DNA from: Bemisia tabaci
Lineage: Eukaryota > Arthropoda > Insecta > Hemiptera > Aleyrodidae
Assembly (NCBI RefSeq): GCF_918797505.1
Contig: NC_092795.1
Coordinates: 27,887,131-27,951,130 of the forward strand
DNA: 64,000 nucleotides
Direction of reading: 5' to 3'
Positions 9,699-22,957 of the stretch are shown here, one piece after another. Each line of letters begins with the position of its first letter. The first letter of the stretch is position 1. The position numbers were made by a program, and so were the translations under genes. The notes beneath the pieces were generated by a model. The model was not told the origin of the DNA, ran no database searches, and saw nothing but the letters and a program-made list of their open reading frames with translations.

Positions 9699-12563
9699 TA
9701 CATATAAGCAAAGTGCATATTTCATTGAATCATATGAGCCGTAGAATCAGCCTGAGGGAAGAAGAGTCTGATAGTAACCTCTATGTTTCTAGCTTTGCGT
9801 TAAAGTCTCCTTTGAGGTACCTCTTTTAACGCCATGTATATGCAAGCGAAGTACAAATCAATGAGTCACATGGACTAAAATAAGCCCAAGTAAATGAGCA
9901 TTTTAGAATGAACTGTGCTGTTTTGCGAGGGAAAATACCGTATGACCCTCCTCCTGCTGCCAAATTTCCTTTGATAAAACACAGATTTGCTTGGAAATTC
10001 GTAGATATTTTCTTCCAATTTTTCAAAGTAGTTTGTTTATAATTTGATTCAAATCATCTGATACTTTCAAAGAAAAATATGCATACGTTTCCTATAATGT
10101 AACATGTTGTCAAGAGGCATTTTGGCAGCATTCGAATGTTCATACGGCGTTTTTCCTTTGCATGACTGCACGCCTTAAAAATTGATAATTACCCGACTGT
10201 AAATATAGGTCCTCAGGATACGTAGGAACATTCAGAATACAGCCGATTGGTGGATACAAATTAATTAACTTCGATAAAATCGATTCTACACTCCTTCTTA
10301 CGTAGAAATAGTTGGATATCTTGAAAAAAAATTTCGAAAATCGAGAAAAATCGACAGGTGTTACATGGGCTAAAATTTTTGGGTCAAAATTGAAGTTTTC
10401 CGATTGACAGGAAGAAATGTAGTCCCCTAAAAATGACCCGAGTAGCGCGATTTTCTGATCTAAAATTCTCTGCAGGTGAACTAACTCTCATAATCAGCGA
10501 ACCTGGCAAGCGGACCCAAATTCAGGAAATCTCTGAAAAGGTCAGAAACACTCATTTCAAGGGCTTTTTAAATCGGAAAAAGTTTGGAAAGTTTGCTTCT
10601 AGCCAAAACATTGTATGATCACTTTCAAGATCCTTCGCGCTCAGAATTATTGATGCTTACAATTTTCACAAATCGTATCGTTTTAGTATATTCGTGCGAC
10701 GACGACGCATGAATGGAGTGGGTGACACATTTTATTATCTCAAAAAATTGGAGGCAATGCGGCTTTTTCAATGGCTAGGTGTGGATACAACTAATCGTGT
10801 TCTGTTCTCGGAATGGCCGTGTTGCATACACAAACAATTGCGGGCGCTCTTGTTTTTCTGAGACAGAACGTACGGCTGCGGTTGTTGGTTTTCAAGGGGT
10901 TTCTACATTGCATATACAATTGTGTTTAACGTGAAATCCTCGAAATTCGGAAGAATCATGTATAGCATCGTCGAACGAAAATGTTGGGAAGTTAGTAGTG
11001 AACAGAAAAAAAAACATTTTAATGGGCATATTCATTTTTAATTCATAATATTGAGTAATTTTTATTTACAAAACAAACCAAAATTATGAGAAGTTGGCTT
11101 AAAGTAGAACACGTTTCAAATAAAACTGATAGTAAAAGTAAGGAAAAGGAACACAAGATCCTACATGATTTAGATGAATTGAAGTTCAAAAATCGAAGCG
11201 TAATGCTTTGGAAGGTTTTGACAAATATTCCGAATAGTTTTGGAAAAATTAAGTCATAGAGCAGGAAAAATACATCGGATTTAAATTATTGAAAACATTT
11301 CAGGATATATGGAGGTCTGTCAGTTGGAGACCAACAAGAATGATTTTTTTGTTTTATTCCATCCTCCAAAAGTGACGTCGCAGCAGATTCTCAACTTATA
11401 AGAATTGAACAGATTTCAAAGGAGTATGTGGAAAAGAAATAGGACCATCAGGACCTATCCTCTCTTTCCAAATTTTGAAATTTGGATTTTTCTCTTTCAT
11501 CTTTGAACACTTTAGCTCTTGATCTTTACACATATTGAGATGATGAATATTTTATGAACTGCTACTCCTGCTTTCCCTACATCACACCTCGAAAAAGATA
11601 TTGAGTATTGACCTCTTTCAGCTACATATTATATCAGGAAGTATTTGAAATGACACTGTCAGTGACGAAAGATATTGCACATGTAACACGGATCAACTCT
11701 AGAATAGTGAATATTCAGAAACGATACTATACGATAAATACATCTCAGCTTCCTTTCATTTTAATTTCTTGGCAGAGGGTAAGGAGCTTTCGTTAATAAT
11801 GGCTTGGCTCAATAATAAGAAAAGAAACAAATATTTCATTTTCCTCCAGATAATGTAATGCCTGCTTAGGCATCATGCAACCCATTCGTGAGTTCAATCA
11901 AGTGCCTACAAGGCTAAAAATCAGTAGACCAAGAGAAGAACGAAGAGAGGAGGACCAATTATTAAAGGAGTTTTGTAACATAATCTAATTCCAACAAATA
12001 TACTGTTATTATCAATCTACAAATGCAGATTGTTACCTTCCGTACACCCTCCTATATTTCACTTTGGGTGCATTACTTTTCTTTGAACCCTTTAAAAAAG
12101 AAGTCATAACTTGTTGATTTTTTTGCTCAGGTAATAAATGCTTCAAAAAAAAAATAAATAAAACAAAATAAACAAAAACAAAAACTTAAGACAAACTAAA
12201 ACGTAATACAGCGTTTGAAATAAAAGAACACCTTAGTAATGATGATTACCAATCAGAAGTGACAATCATAACAATACTTCGGTAATAACAGTTGAATATT
12301 TCTATCTTACATTTAGATTCTGCAATATTTACACTCTAAAGAAAAAATAATTTGGCCCCAAACATAATTTTTAAACAAATTCACTAAATGTATCTACCTA
12401 CCCCAAAGACAAAATTATAAGACAACAACTCTCAAGTTAAAGTAGAAATCCTAAGATTCTTGATGAAAATAGCAAAAATTGCGGACGCACATAAACTGTG
12501 AATGAAATCTGCCAGTTGTTGACGGACACAAAAATGAAACATCAAGAGAACTGCATGTAGACA
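9699..12563. other. Intergenic with repeat scraps, no gene seen
   Basis: Contains two fragments of the AAACGCCGTATGA repeat family, near 9925-10060 and, inverted, near 10120-10160. The rest is AT-rich with no supported exon or RNA gene. Confidence 0.5.
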
Positions 12564-12937
12564 CCCAAATAGCATTTTTCAACGGCAAACTCGTGATACC
12601 TTGAAATTGATTTGCGATTATTTTAAGATTTTTTGGCAATAAAATTGTTAGGGTTATTAACATCCATGAGCGATCAACCTCAATCTTGTCGCAATTTTAT
12701 CCCCATAAAATCGTTTTCGAAAAAATCAAAATCGAATCTCAATTCATCACGATTTTTTGTTCGATATTATTGCGATAAATCGCCGACGGTAAAATCGCAA
12801 TTCTATTTCAAATTAATGTGATGGAATTGCAATTTATCGCAATTTTTATCCACTAATATTGCAATAAATCGACATCGATGAAATCGCAATACATTCTCCG
12901 ATCAAATCGCAACTCATCGCGATCACGGCTACTTGGG
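12564..12937 (-). mobile_element. ATCG-rich MITE, copy 3 (inverted, diverged)
   Basis: Begins CCCAAATAGCA and ends GGCTACTTGGG. It carries the same TTATCGCAATTTTTATC / ATATTGCGATAAATCG words as the other copies but is more diverged, with many CpG sites decayed, so it is probably the oldest of the three. Confidence 0.7.
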
Positions 12938-13477
12938 AGTTGACGCAAGTTCTCTTTATGTCATTATAGTTTCCCATTATGTCACAGTTCTGCTGACCTA
13001 AAGGAGTGACTAAACTTTAAAAGATGAGCCACATCACTCGTCTAATTATTTGATTCTCAGCACTCACAGGGGATGAAGCTGTGACCTGACACAGCTCAAT
13101 ATCGATAAGTGGTTTTTATGTTGCTTTATGTAGTCCACCTATTAGTTTATCGAAAAATTAATAAAAATTACACTTTCTCTGAAATCAACGGAGATGGATT
13201 TGAGCACAAAAAAGCTGAAAGTAAAAATGGGCCTGAGTGACAAAAAGATAAAAATCTGGAATAAACAATTTAAAATATTCGGCCACATTTATGCTCAGTA
13301 GATTAGATTAGACTAGAAGACTCTGTCCACAAAGTAACATTGAAAATTGTATAGGTAAGTAATCTGATCAGTATTAAGATCTATATTTGGATAAGTATTA
13401 TGAAGAAGTTATGTCAGGAATTTCATAACTCCTGCCTCTGGTAGAAGCACGCTCATACAAATCGGACTGGGAGGATT
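12938..13477. other. Intergenic, no gene seen
   Basis: AT-rich sequence without recognisable exons or repeat ends. Confidence 0.5.
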
Positions 13478-13486
13478 TATAAATCC

Positions 13487-13670
13487 CATAGAGAAAAAAA
13501 AGGAGGTGTTTGCATTTCGGGCATCTTGGAATTTTTTGATGACTTGATGACGTAGGTGGGTACAGCGTGAAGGGCACGTCGCTGTACCCAGCTGTACCCA
13601 CCTACGTCATCAAGTCATCAAAAACTTCCAAGATGCCCGAAATGCAAACACCTCCTTTTTTTTCTCTATG
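13487..13670. mobile_element. Foldback MITE with 9-bp target duplication (MULE-like), copy 1
   Basis: The 184-bp element is almost one palindrome. It starts CATAGAGAAAAAAAAGGAGG and the complement ends at 13670; the arms include GCATTTCGGGCATCTTGGAA and a TGACGTAGGTGGGTACAGC core. TATAAATCC occurs at 13478-13486 and again at 13671-13679, a perfect 9-bp direct repeat. Nine-bp duplications are typical of Mutator-like elements. A second copy is at 16140-16433. Confidence 0.88.
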
Positions 13671-13679
13671 TATAAATCC

Positions 13680-16139
13680 TACAAAACCGGAAATTTTTGT
13701 ATTCACTACAAAAACGGAAGTGGCGGAAACTTGAAAAATATCGCGAATTATTTTAAGGTCAAAACTGTTGTTTGAGACTTACAGAAAAGACGTGATTTTG
13801 AATGTGAAATGGTTGCCAAAAAGGGCGAACATACAATTTTTCACAGCAGAAGTTAGATGTGAAGCACTAACTTTTCAAAGCCTAATTTGACCTAACGACA
13901 ATTTGATACGTCTCCTTCGAGTCAAGCCTGATGTAATTTACATTCAAATCGACTGAAAATAAATGCGGTCCGATAGGAAATAAGTTCAGTAAAAGATTTT
14001 TGATTGAGCTCAAAAGAAAGCTTCTGGGAATTGGAGGATCATCGGGAGACCACCAAGATGGGTATGAGTGAATGAAGGAACATTTTTGAAGCAATAAATC
14101 CTAAAATTTTCTAGATGAAATTTATCAAGCCTCAAAAGAGATTAAAATAGTAGTCTGAGAAAATATTCGGAGATAGGTAACCGTCAATTCCTTTGAGAAA
14201 AAATTAAGAAGGACCTAGGAGCGCGACAACTTATTTCTCCTACAATTTATTCCTAGACATAAAGTGACCCATTCATGGTTATAACTACTGATTAGTGGAT
14301 AGTATGGAGTAATTGGAGCATCTTCGAAACTCACCACTTACTGTGATACAGATATCAATGCATATTTTGCATGTGCGTAAAAACACGAAAATTATTGTGC
14401 ACGCTCGTGCTCAAAGTATTAGCAGCATCACTGAGTTAAGAGTGTTCCAGAGAAAACCTAAATACAAATGTACGTAAATAACTGTAACACTGGGTTACAG
14501 CCTGCTCAATTTTCCTTATACAAGTTGGTTTGCACTCGTAAGTAGGTACCTACAAGGAAGATGGAATCCTGAAAAATCGAATTTTTAATTAGTTACTTGA
14601 TTCCTCCTCAAATAAACATTTACTTAACTCAACATAAATAATTTCAATCAAATAAAAATGTCACATCGTTAAAAAGAAAGAAAGAAAAAAAATAAGGTAA
14701 GAACAGGAAGGGAAGGTAGAAATCAGTTGATTCCAGAGAACATATTTGCGAGTCCAGGATTGAGTGCCTCAAGGATTGATACAGACTCTATAATTTTCTA
14801 GGAGGATAAGGCACGGCCACTTAACAAAAGAATTATTCTAATATACAACTTATTTTACAACATGTCATATAAATGAGTAAAACATAACTATGCAACTCAG
14901 AACATGTGGTTTCTTGGAAGAAAAAAAATGACTTTATGGTACAATGAAAGCTCTTCAGACAAAAGGAAGTAGGAGAATTTTAATTAGAAGAATTTTATGA
15001 TGAACGGGGTTGAGGACACCAAAAATCCCTCCATACCTCACTAATCCTTGACCAGAAAATTTAGGATAGTTCAAGACATGGTACTTATACAATTTTACTA
15101 CTTAAAAATAGAGGTAAAAAATATTCAGAATTATTTTTGTATTTACCGCATAAGTAACTCAAATTTTAGCTCCATTTTAGGTTAACTGACTTGTTTTCCA
15201 TTATGAAAGGAGGTTTTTACCCAAGTTTCAATAGAATAATAGGTAATTGATACAAATTTTAAAAGTATTCAGAGATATAACTTATGTTCGCTCTTGGGTG
15301 GATGGATTTTTTTCTGTTCTCATTTCTTGCATCTCCAAATGCAATAGCCGGGATATTTGGCCATACACCGACGTATGCATGTTGATTTGCAATTCAGTCG
15401 CATTCGGATAGAGTCATTGATGAGCATCAAAATATGACAAGAATTAAGTAAATTGCTGAAAATAATAAACCTTAACTAGGAATGTAGCTTTGTGAGGAGA
15501 AAAAGGATTATTCATTCAACGGCAGAAATCAGACTGATACGAAGTTCTCTGGGAACAAAGAATATGCCTATGAAAATTTTAAACAATTTATTTCCAGCAT
15601 AAATTGCGATTTTTATCGATTACTTATCTAGAATGTAAAAAAAACATTAAATTAATTTACATTCCATTTAGGATTAATGACAAAATGTATAATAACGTGT
15701 GGATGATTTCAAGGTCAAAACTTCAGGGTGATAAACAAAATGATCACGGTAAGTGATAATTTCTCTTTATTTTGTAGATTAATTTGGTCAAATGCTAAAA
15801 GTCTTTGCACATGCTAGCTAACATAGAAAGTCTGCAACCGACTGGGAATAATGTTTTCCTGCTAGAAATCAAATTAGTTATAGTCTAGTTTTGTGGTATA
15901 TTTCAAGGAAAATCTACACTGCCGAAACGACGGACTCTCAACAAACGGTTATTTTGAAATGTAAAATTTAAGTTTAACAAGCCTTCGCCCACTGTATTTT
16001 TTATTTTATTTTAAACATAGCAATGCTGGTATGACGAAATAATTAGCTTACAAAATCTCTACCTACTAAACATTTTGTAGACCCCTGAAGTTCTTCCGAT
16101 TACACTTTATCTGATTCACTATTGTTCATTAGAAAGTTC
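13680..16139. other. Intergenic, no gene seen
   Basis: AT-rich; I found no exon signature and no clear element ends. Confidence 0.5.
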
Positions 16140-16433
16140 CATAGAGAAAGAAAGGAGGTGTTTGCATTTCGGGCATCTTGGAATTTTTTTGATGACGTAG
16201 GTCGGTACGGCGACTTTTATCATCGATTTTCTTGTAAATGGTGTAGTTTATGGAAGAAATGCTTCTACTTGAAGTGTTTGAAATTATATCATGAATTGAC
16301 TTGAGGAAAAAAATCGGACGTTATGGTCCGTTTTTCATACTTCGAATTCCGGGTTTTGCTGACCAGGTTGTATCGACCTACGCCACAGGGTACACAATCC
16401 TCAAGATGCAAACACCTTCTTTTCTTCTCTATG
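16140..16433. mobile_element. Foldback MITE (MULE-like), copy 2, longer and diverged
   Basis: Starts CATAGAGAAAGAAAGGAGGT and ends TTCTTCTCTATG. The outer arms match 13487-13670 but about 110 bp of additional sequence separates them. The flanks AGAAAGTTC and TGAAAGCTC agree at 7 of 9 positions, fitting an aged 9-bp target duplication. Confidence 0.8.
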
Positions 16434-19400
16434 TGAAAGCTCATTCGCAGTTAATTTGAAATCGAATGAGTTCAGGCTCCTTACTTCATCATAGCTGTCA
16501 TCGAGAGTGAGATTTCTAGGCTGCTAAAGATTGCCATGTCTTTAAACTGAGAAAATTTTCGTTACTAATTGATATGTAAAGCTTTAATAGTTTTTAAAGT
16601 CAGACAATGTGTCTCTAGTACGATGATTACAGATGCGTTGCAGTGATTCAAAATGTAGCAGCTTCAAACCCTGTTTCGAATCATGAAAATTATCCTGAAC
16701 AAGAGAGGTGAAAGTCATTAGCGAATTCCCATTACCTAGCTTAATGTATGTAACTCAGCTAAACGCTTAATGCAACACAAATGAAAACTCATGAGAGCAT
16801 GAACGTCATTTATTCATGAAAATTATTCTTTCAAACTCGCAATTTTCTCTATGCTCTTGGATGAAGCAAAGACCAACTCAGAACTAGCTGAAGTGATTGG
16901 CTGATGAATCTAAAATGTATTCTGACCTAAGAAAGGTAAACCATCTTATACCAAATTTTCATGTGACAGTTTCATCTATTTATTTCTCTCATTATATTTA
17001 AGAACAAAATATTCAAATAAGTATTTGAACAAACATTTTAAAACTTTTGGTCCCGTAGAAAATAATCTTAGTCTAAAAACTGTCATCCGTTGGATTCATA
17101 TTCCTAAAATTTATTAAGGTTAAAAAGTAGATAAGTTACTATTTTACGAAGTGTTTAACGTAGGTATGACGGTTTTAAAATAAATAGGTACGGGATATAG
17201 CAAAAGGGGGAAGATGAGCCGTTGGGATGGTGTAAGGTCTAGGTACTGACCTTGCCTAAAATTGATAGACAGAACAGAAGTTAATGTACCTAAGTTGGTA
17301 TTCATCAATATTATTCTTTAAAAAAATAAAAGAAAAGGAAATACTTACCAGGAAAATTTGCATAACCAAGTTCTCGATGCGGAAAAGTAAAACCAATGTT
17401 GAAATAGTACTTAAGCACTCTATTTCTCAACCTTTTAAAGCCGCAATTTCTTTACTAGATTGGGCTGAAAATGGAAATAGGTACATGGTCTGATAAATAC
17501 AAATTCTTTCTCCTTGACAATCAAAAAAGAGAAAACAAAGAAAGAAGTGAGACTTATGTTTTTTTATCAATTTCAACCAACTTATGTCCTCTTGAATATG
17601 TACCTTATTTTCTATATCTTTTTCTTAAAAATTTTGAGAGAGTATTCCGAAAATTTGATATTTTTGGATGATGCTACGTATGAATATTTTCTTTTTTTTC
17701 ATCTTGTTTCTTCAAATATCATTTAATTTTTTTTGCTTCATAAGGGAGGTATTTTTGTTATTTAACTGAAATACATCATATATGACACGACTGATTAAGA
17801 AACAATTACGAGAAAAAACCTAGATTGCACTCAAGGAGGGTTTGACAGAAATCAACTTCTATTGTTTTTTTTCAGCATGAAACAGTACCTATGTATGGCA
17901 CAAGATATTGAATTAGTATGTATCACATACGACGCATTTTGAAAACCTCTCACATATTGGACTAACAGTATTTAAATTCAGGAAGTTCTGTTGATTGAAG
18001 GTTGAGACTTTGTCAATAGGTAATATATTTCAGACGGACTTTTTTGATGCCTTGATTTTGTCAAGTAAACTAAAAAGTGCTGGTAACGAGAAAGGAGGTG
18101 CGTTATTTTTGGCATTAATATTTTGAAGCATGGAGGCGTTTCCTACAATTTCTTTAATAATTCTTCACATTCGGTCACTTTCATCGGATGATTGAGGGAT
18201 CCCAAAATTATTTTTACATGACTGATCACTCTTAGTAAAATACAATGGAATGGCATTTGCTTGGGTTAGATCAAGTCCTCATACAAAAAGCAGCTTGTCT
18301 CGTTTGCGGCCTTTAAAGATCGTCACTCCCATTTCATTTTATCATAGGACAACGAGCTAAAGATGTTTCTCATAAAATTTTCACAAAATATTCCTCAAAC
18401 AGAGAAGAAAAATGAAGAAAATTTTCGCGAGAGGAAGTAGAGTATTTTTCTATTCAAAAAATAAATTATGACAGGAAGTATCTGCAGCGCCGCAAACCGA
18501 GATATTCATTTTTGGAGTTTCACGGTCGATTCGATATGTAGGTTTGTATTACGTGTGGTATTTGTCCAAAAAGATAAGGGAAGTCAATGTGATTCTACAT
18601 AAAAAAAATCTAAACTTAGTTACAAATCTCTTTGGGTAAAGATTCTCTGTAACATAATTTTTTCCTCCTTTTTTTTGACAATTATTATGTGCTTGTTGTG
18701 GTTCAAAGTATCTTCCGGGATCTTGAATAAGTTTTCGGAGCTTACCAATGCATATGATCTATTGCTAAAGAAATATGCAGTTCACAAAGAAATTGTATTG
18801 AATCTAACTAGATGGTAACAAAGGATAGAGTAACAATATTAGATTAAGCACCTACAACTTAGAGGAGACAAAAAACAAACAAAGAAGTAATGAACATGAT
18901 AATCTTGGTATTTTTTAATTTTTAAGTAAGGCAAGGTGGAATTCAACTCGGTGATGAGGAAGTTTCAAAAATCGACCGGGACATTTCGTCACATTCCGGC
19001 CAATTGAGCACCAATCTCCATAAGACTGGTGTAAAACGGAAAAAGTTAATTGCGGCTGTTATAAACACAAGAAATACTTGAACATTTTTTGAATTCATAT
19101 TCAAAATCAAATAATTTTTTGGTTTAAATGCTTAAGTGAATAGAATTACGATTTCAGGTAACTTCTCAATTTTTTTCAATGGAATAATTTTGATAGCAGA
19201 TACTTAAAATAAATAGTTTACGGTTCATATGTGGGGTAAATCAAAACTTACGAAAGTCGAGGTGCGTAATTTTTCAGGGCCATCAAACTGGTCCGTGGAA
19301 TAAGTTTCGCCGCATTCTTCCACATGACTCGAGTCTAAAATTTTATTGCTTCAAAGACCCCATACTACTACATTAAAAGACATAGTCGACTCACGAGGGT

Positions 19401-20868
19401 CATTTTAAGATTTCAAACCTAACAAGGGCAGTATCAAAAATCACGATGATTGAAGGACATAACAGTACAATCTTTAAGGTAACATTATTCGTCAAACCGT
19501 TTTAATCAAATGTACGATGACTCATGCAGCAGTGTTTAAGTAAGGGGGCCATTTACATGTTTTGAGCCACTGACAAAATGATGCTTCGATTTAGGGAAGA
19601 ATACAAGCTGAAAATTTAAAAATATAAAAATTTTACTATTTTTATTATTCATTAATAAAAGTAAATATAATTTCACGCTTCATGTATAGGAGCAATTTGT
19701 ATACGTCTAGTTATCATAATTTCTCATGGTATTTACTTGTATATTTATTTTACACGCACTAAAAGTTAAATCAAACCTTCACTTTTAGCCACTGTACTTC
19801 TACTCTCAAAATGTAATTATTTAGTTTTTTTTTTCATCTGAAAAATTTGAATCTTTTGGACACGATGGCCGTGAAAAGTCAAATGTTTCACTTTTGGTAG
19901 ATGACAGTACATAGGGACTACACATTGCTCACTGATTTTTTCGACACACGCGATCTGCATTTGTGAATGTATCTCCATTCTGTTGAAAAAAAACTTTCAT
20001 GAGAGTATCACTGAGTTGCTCCACCTTACCGAAGAACAGTATTTAAGGACAATCAAACAACAAAAAGGAGGTAGGTACCCTCTCGTGCTTTTGTTTCCTA
20101 CTGTTATGAGGCAAGATAATTTTCTTGCCTCTCCTACATTTTGAAAATTTGTTCAAGAGGGTTCAAATATTTGGTAAACTTTTCAACTTAATTAACATCA
20201 TTACTTAATATCACACGAATAATAAACTACATAACAATGAGTTTAAAAATAAATAGTAACAGACGAGCAAAGACTATTTTTGCAGCCGTCCCGGAGGCAA
20301 TGGCTCAGGTTCCGTTAACATAAACTGAGATACGTTTCCGTTTGATCAACCAATTTCAGTCTTCACTTATGACGAATTAATCAACTAAACAGAAGCAAAA
20401 AACAAAAATTGGTGTCAAATACCTATAACAAAAATAGTACAATTTATACAAAATCCTAGGTTGGTATGAAAATTTATAACTAGAGTTCCTCAACCACGAT
20501 TCCCGACTCGCGGCGAAGGAAATTAACAAATCTAAGAAAGCGTAACATCATACGAACCACAGACGGTCATAGAGATAGTTATGTACAAATGTATCAAAAC
20601 AACAGAAGCTCGTCTACTCAGAGACACCTTACAAGAATGAGGGAAGTTTGAGTTCCCATTGATACTCTGAGACAGCGAACTCTCAGCGATGTTTGTTTAC
20701 CGTTATACGTTCGAAGAAAAAATTGGATATTCACCGAAAATTTGATATGAAAGATTGCCAGACAATTTGCACAAGAGGATGATTCCAACGAGGTTAATAG
20801 CTGAAAACTTTATGATTATAAATTTATCAAATTAATTACTTTATTATCTCTGTCACCTTAAATTGCCT
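16434..20868. other. Intergenic, no gene seen
   Basis: A 4.4-kb AT-rich stretch without supported coding sequence; the ORFs are short and low-complexity. Confidence 0.5.
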
Positions 20869-21015
20869 CAAGTGGACTGCATTTTGCAATTTGGAACTAT
20901 AAATTCTGGCTCATCTGAAAAAACACTTATGTGCACAGGGAAAGTAATGGCGCAAACGTTGTTTTTAAACCGGGCTAGAATTCATAGTTCCTAATTGCAG
21001 AATGTAGTCCACTTG
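20869..21015. mobile_element. Short foldback MITE
   Basis: CAAGTGGACTGCATTTTGCA at the left is complementary to the right end, with about 42 bp of near-perfect arms reaching into AATTCTGGC. The arms share GCATTTTGCAA and GGAAC with the 261-bp element at 9265-9525, so the two are probably related families. Confidence 0.75.
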
Positions 21016-22064
21016 TAATGAGGGTACCGAGCATGCGAATACCTATCTTTTATCCTGCTCTCTTCAATAGCCCGAAATTATACACGACTTTGCAGTCAGA
21101 AAATAAATAGGTACATCTGACTATCAAACTGTAACATCTAATTGCGTTCACCTTTTAGTTTGCAAACAAAGTCTTGAAACAATATTGCCGCAAATATGAT
21201 TTGAAATGGCCCCGTACCGTTGCAAGCTGTTTGATAATCTTGTATACTATCCTTAAAGGACAGTAAAGGTTAGCTTTAAGGTTACTGAGTTAGCGGTAAG
21301 GTCTCACTCAAGCTCTTACCGTTAAAAACTGCAGCAAACATCCATAAAACATAAGAAAATCGAAGATTATCAAGACTTGAATTACAATAATCGGAAGTCT
21401 GAAAAGCATGTTTGACACACATCTTAAAAACTTTTAAAATGAAAATTTTTCTTTATGTATTGGAGAGAATTCAATCGGTGGAATGCAAAAGAGGGTTTGC
21501 TTGCATGAAAGAAATGATACATTTGCACCAATCTCTGATATTAGAGAATGTAGAGATCAAAATTTGTGTATTTATAACTTCAGGTTTTAGAATAAACCAT
21601 CAAAAACTTTTCATATGTTTATCATCAGTGATATAGATTTAGGTATTTTAATACACAGGTCAAAAATTCAATGAATTTTGACAGGAGGATATAATGAAAA
21701 ATTGGAAACAGTGGTTCTGAAATTCTGAGAACACAATGTAATACGACAAACCCATTCCTGATTAGAGCTTCAAAATCGGTGTAAAAAAGAAGCAATAGAA
21801 AATCTAGACGTGTTGTTGAACGTTGACTTTAGAAAGTCAAAATTGAATGCAATTAGCTACTTTTAAAACTTTGTACTAAGACTAAGAAGATACTCAAATC
21901 TTGTTTTGGTAATGGTAATGTCGTTCGCACAATTTTAAGTATCTAGAAATTCAAAGGGAAAATATTTGCTACTGCTACTCCCAAAAATAAATATTGTTCG
22001 GGGGTGATTTAGCAGCAAGTAAATGCTAAAACAACATTCCTCAGCAGGACAAAAGAATCAGTTA
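21016..22064. other. Intergenic, no gene seen
   Basis: AT-rich; a short imperfect inverted repeat (TTAGCGGTAAGG / CTCTTACCGTTAA) near 21290-21325 is the only structure noticed. Confidence 0.5.
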
Positions 22065-22280
22065 GTTACAAAAGGGCTCAAGCGCCAGATATAAAAATAC
22101 GAAAAATACAGTAGAAACTGTATGAGCCAACCCGTTTTAAATTGCAGATTAATTGATAATATGATTAATGAATTCATCGTTTTAATATTTTAGAGCTCTG
22201 AGATTTATAAGGGGTCAATTAAAACGGTCATTACCATTTTTCTCGAATTCTCATTTTTGGCGCTTGAGCCCTTTCGTAAC
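22065..22280. mobile_element. MITE next to the ATCG-rich element
   Basis: GTTACAAAAGGGCTCAAGCG at 22065 is matched by its near-perfect complement ending at 22280 (one mismatch in about 23 bp). The 216-bp body has no coding capacity. No clear target duplication. Confidence 0.7.
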
Positions 22281-22491
22281 TGACCAATCCCAAGTAGCAG
22301 AGATCGCAATAAATAGCGATTTTATCGGTTGGTTATCGCGATTATGTCGGCGGCAATGTATCGAGATATTATCGCATCAAAAATCGCGATATATGGCGAT
22401 TGCATCGCTACAAATCGCAATTTTTCGTTCGATAAAATCATGATCAATTTTTGTCGATAAAATCGAGATTAAATCACCACTAATCGCGATT

Positions 22492-22497
22492 TTTATT
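22492..22497 (-). terminator. Candidate poly(A) signal for gene B, inside a MITE
   Basis: TTTATT on the plus strand gives AATAAA on the minus strand, 460 bases after the gene B stop. It lies within the ATCG-rich MITE and is also present in copy 1. I saw no other AATAAA between the stop and this point, so the transposon may supply the 3' end. This is an inference. Confidence 0.35.
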
Positions 22498-22613
22498 TCG
22501 AAAATATCGCGATAAATTGTCGGGCGATGAAAGCGCGATTTTATCGCGATAAGATCGAGGAAAATCGCTCAGATGTCGACTGGCCATTTTATCGCCGATA
22601 AAATCGCAATATA

Positions 22614-22846
22614 TGAGGACTTATCTGTAACAATAGCGGATGTGAAAAATTACCTTTTCGAAACACATTCGAAAAACTGTTTTGGTATCGAGAAAATTTT
22701 AAGAAAATACTTGAGATGTGATCTTCGAGATCTGTACATTATGCCAGAGCCAAACATATTGAAGTTTTGTGTGAACAAAACAGTTTTTTAAGCGTGTTTC
22801 GAAAAGGTAATTGTTCACATCCGCTATTGTTACAGATAAGTCCTCA
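22614..22846. mobile_element. Nested MITE with about 70-bp inverted repeats and TATA duplication
   Basis: TGAGGACTTATCTGTAACAA at 22614 is repeated as its complement ending at 22846. The arms extend about 70 bp with few mismatches. TATA flanks both ends (22610-22613 and 22847-22850). If the true duplication is TA, a Tc1/mariner-type origin is possible. Removing the 233 bp restores the reading seen in copy 1 of the host MITE. Confidence 0.88.
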
Positions 22847-22957
22847 TATAGCGATTTTTCCATTGAGAAATGCTACTTGGGAATTCGGAGCAACGTGTGA
22901 AAAAGATCAGTCATGGGTTCGTCCTCAGATCTCGAACAAAACTCAGCTCCCCGGAAC

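Larger units (their letters stand above)
22289..22881 (+). mobile_element. ATCG-rich MITE, copy 2, interrupted by another MITE
   Basis: Starts CCCAAGTAGCA and ends TGCTACTTGGG. AAT stands on both outer sides (22286-22288 and 22882-22884), a possible 3-bp target duplication. It aligns with 7722-8083 apart from the insertion at 22614-22846. It ends 76 bp downstream of the gene B stop codon, so it probably lies in that gene's 3'UTR or just beyond. Confidence 0.85.
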
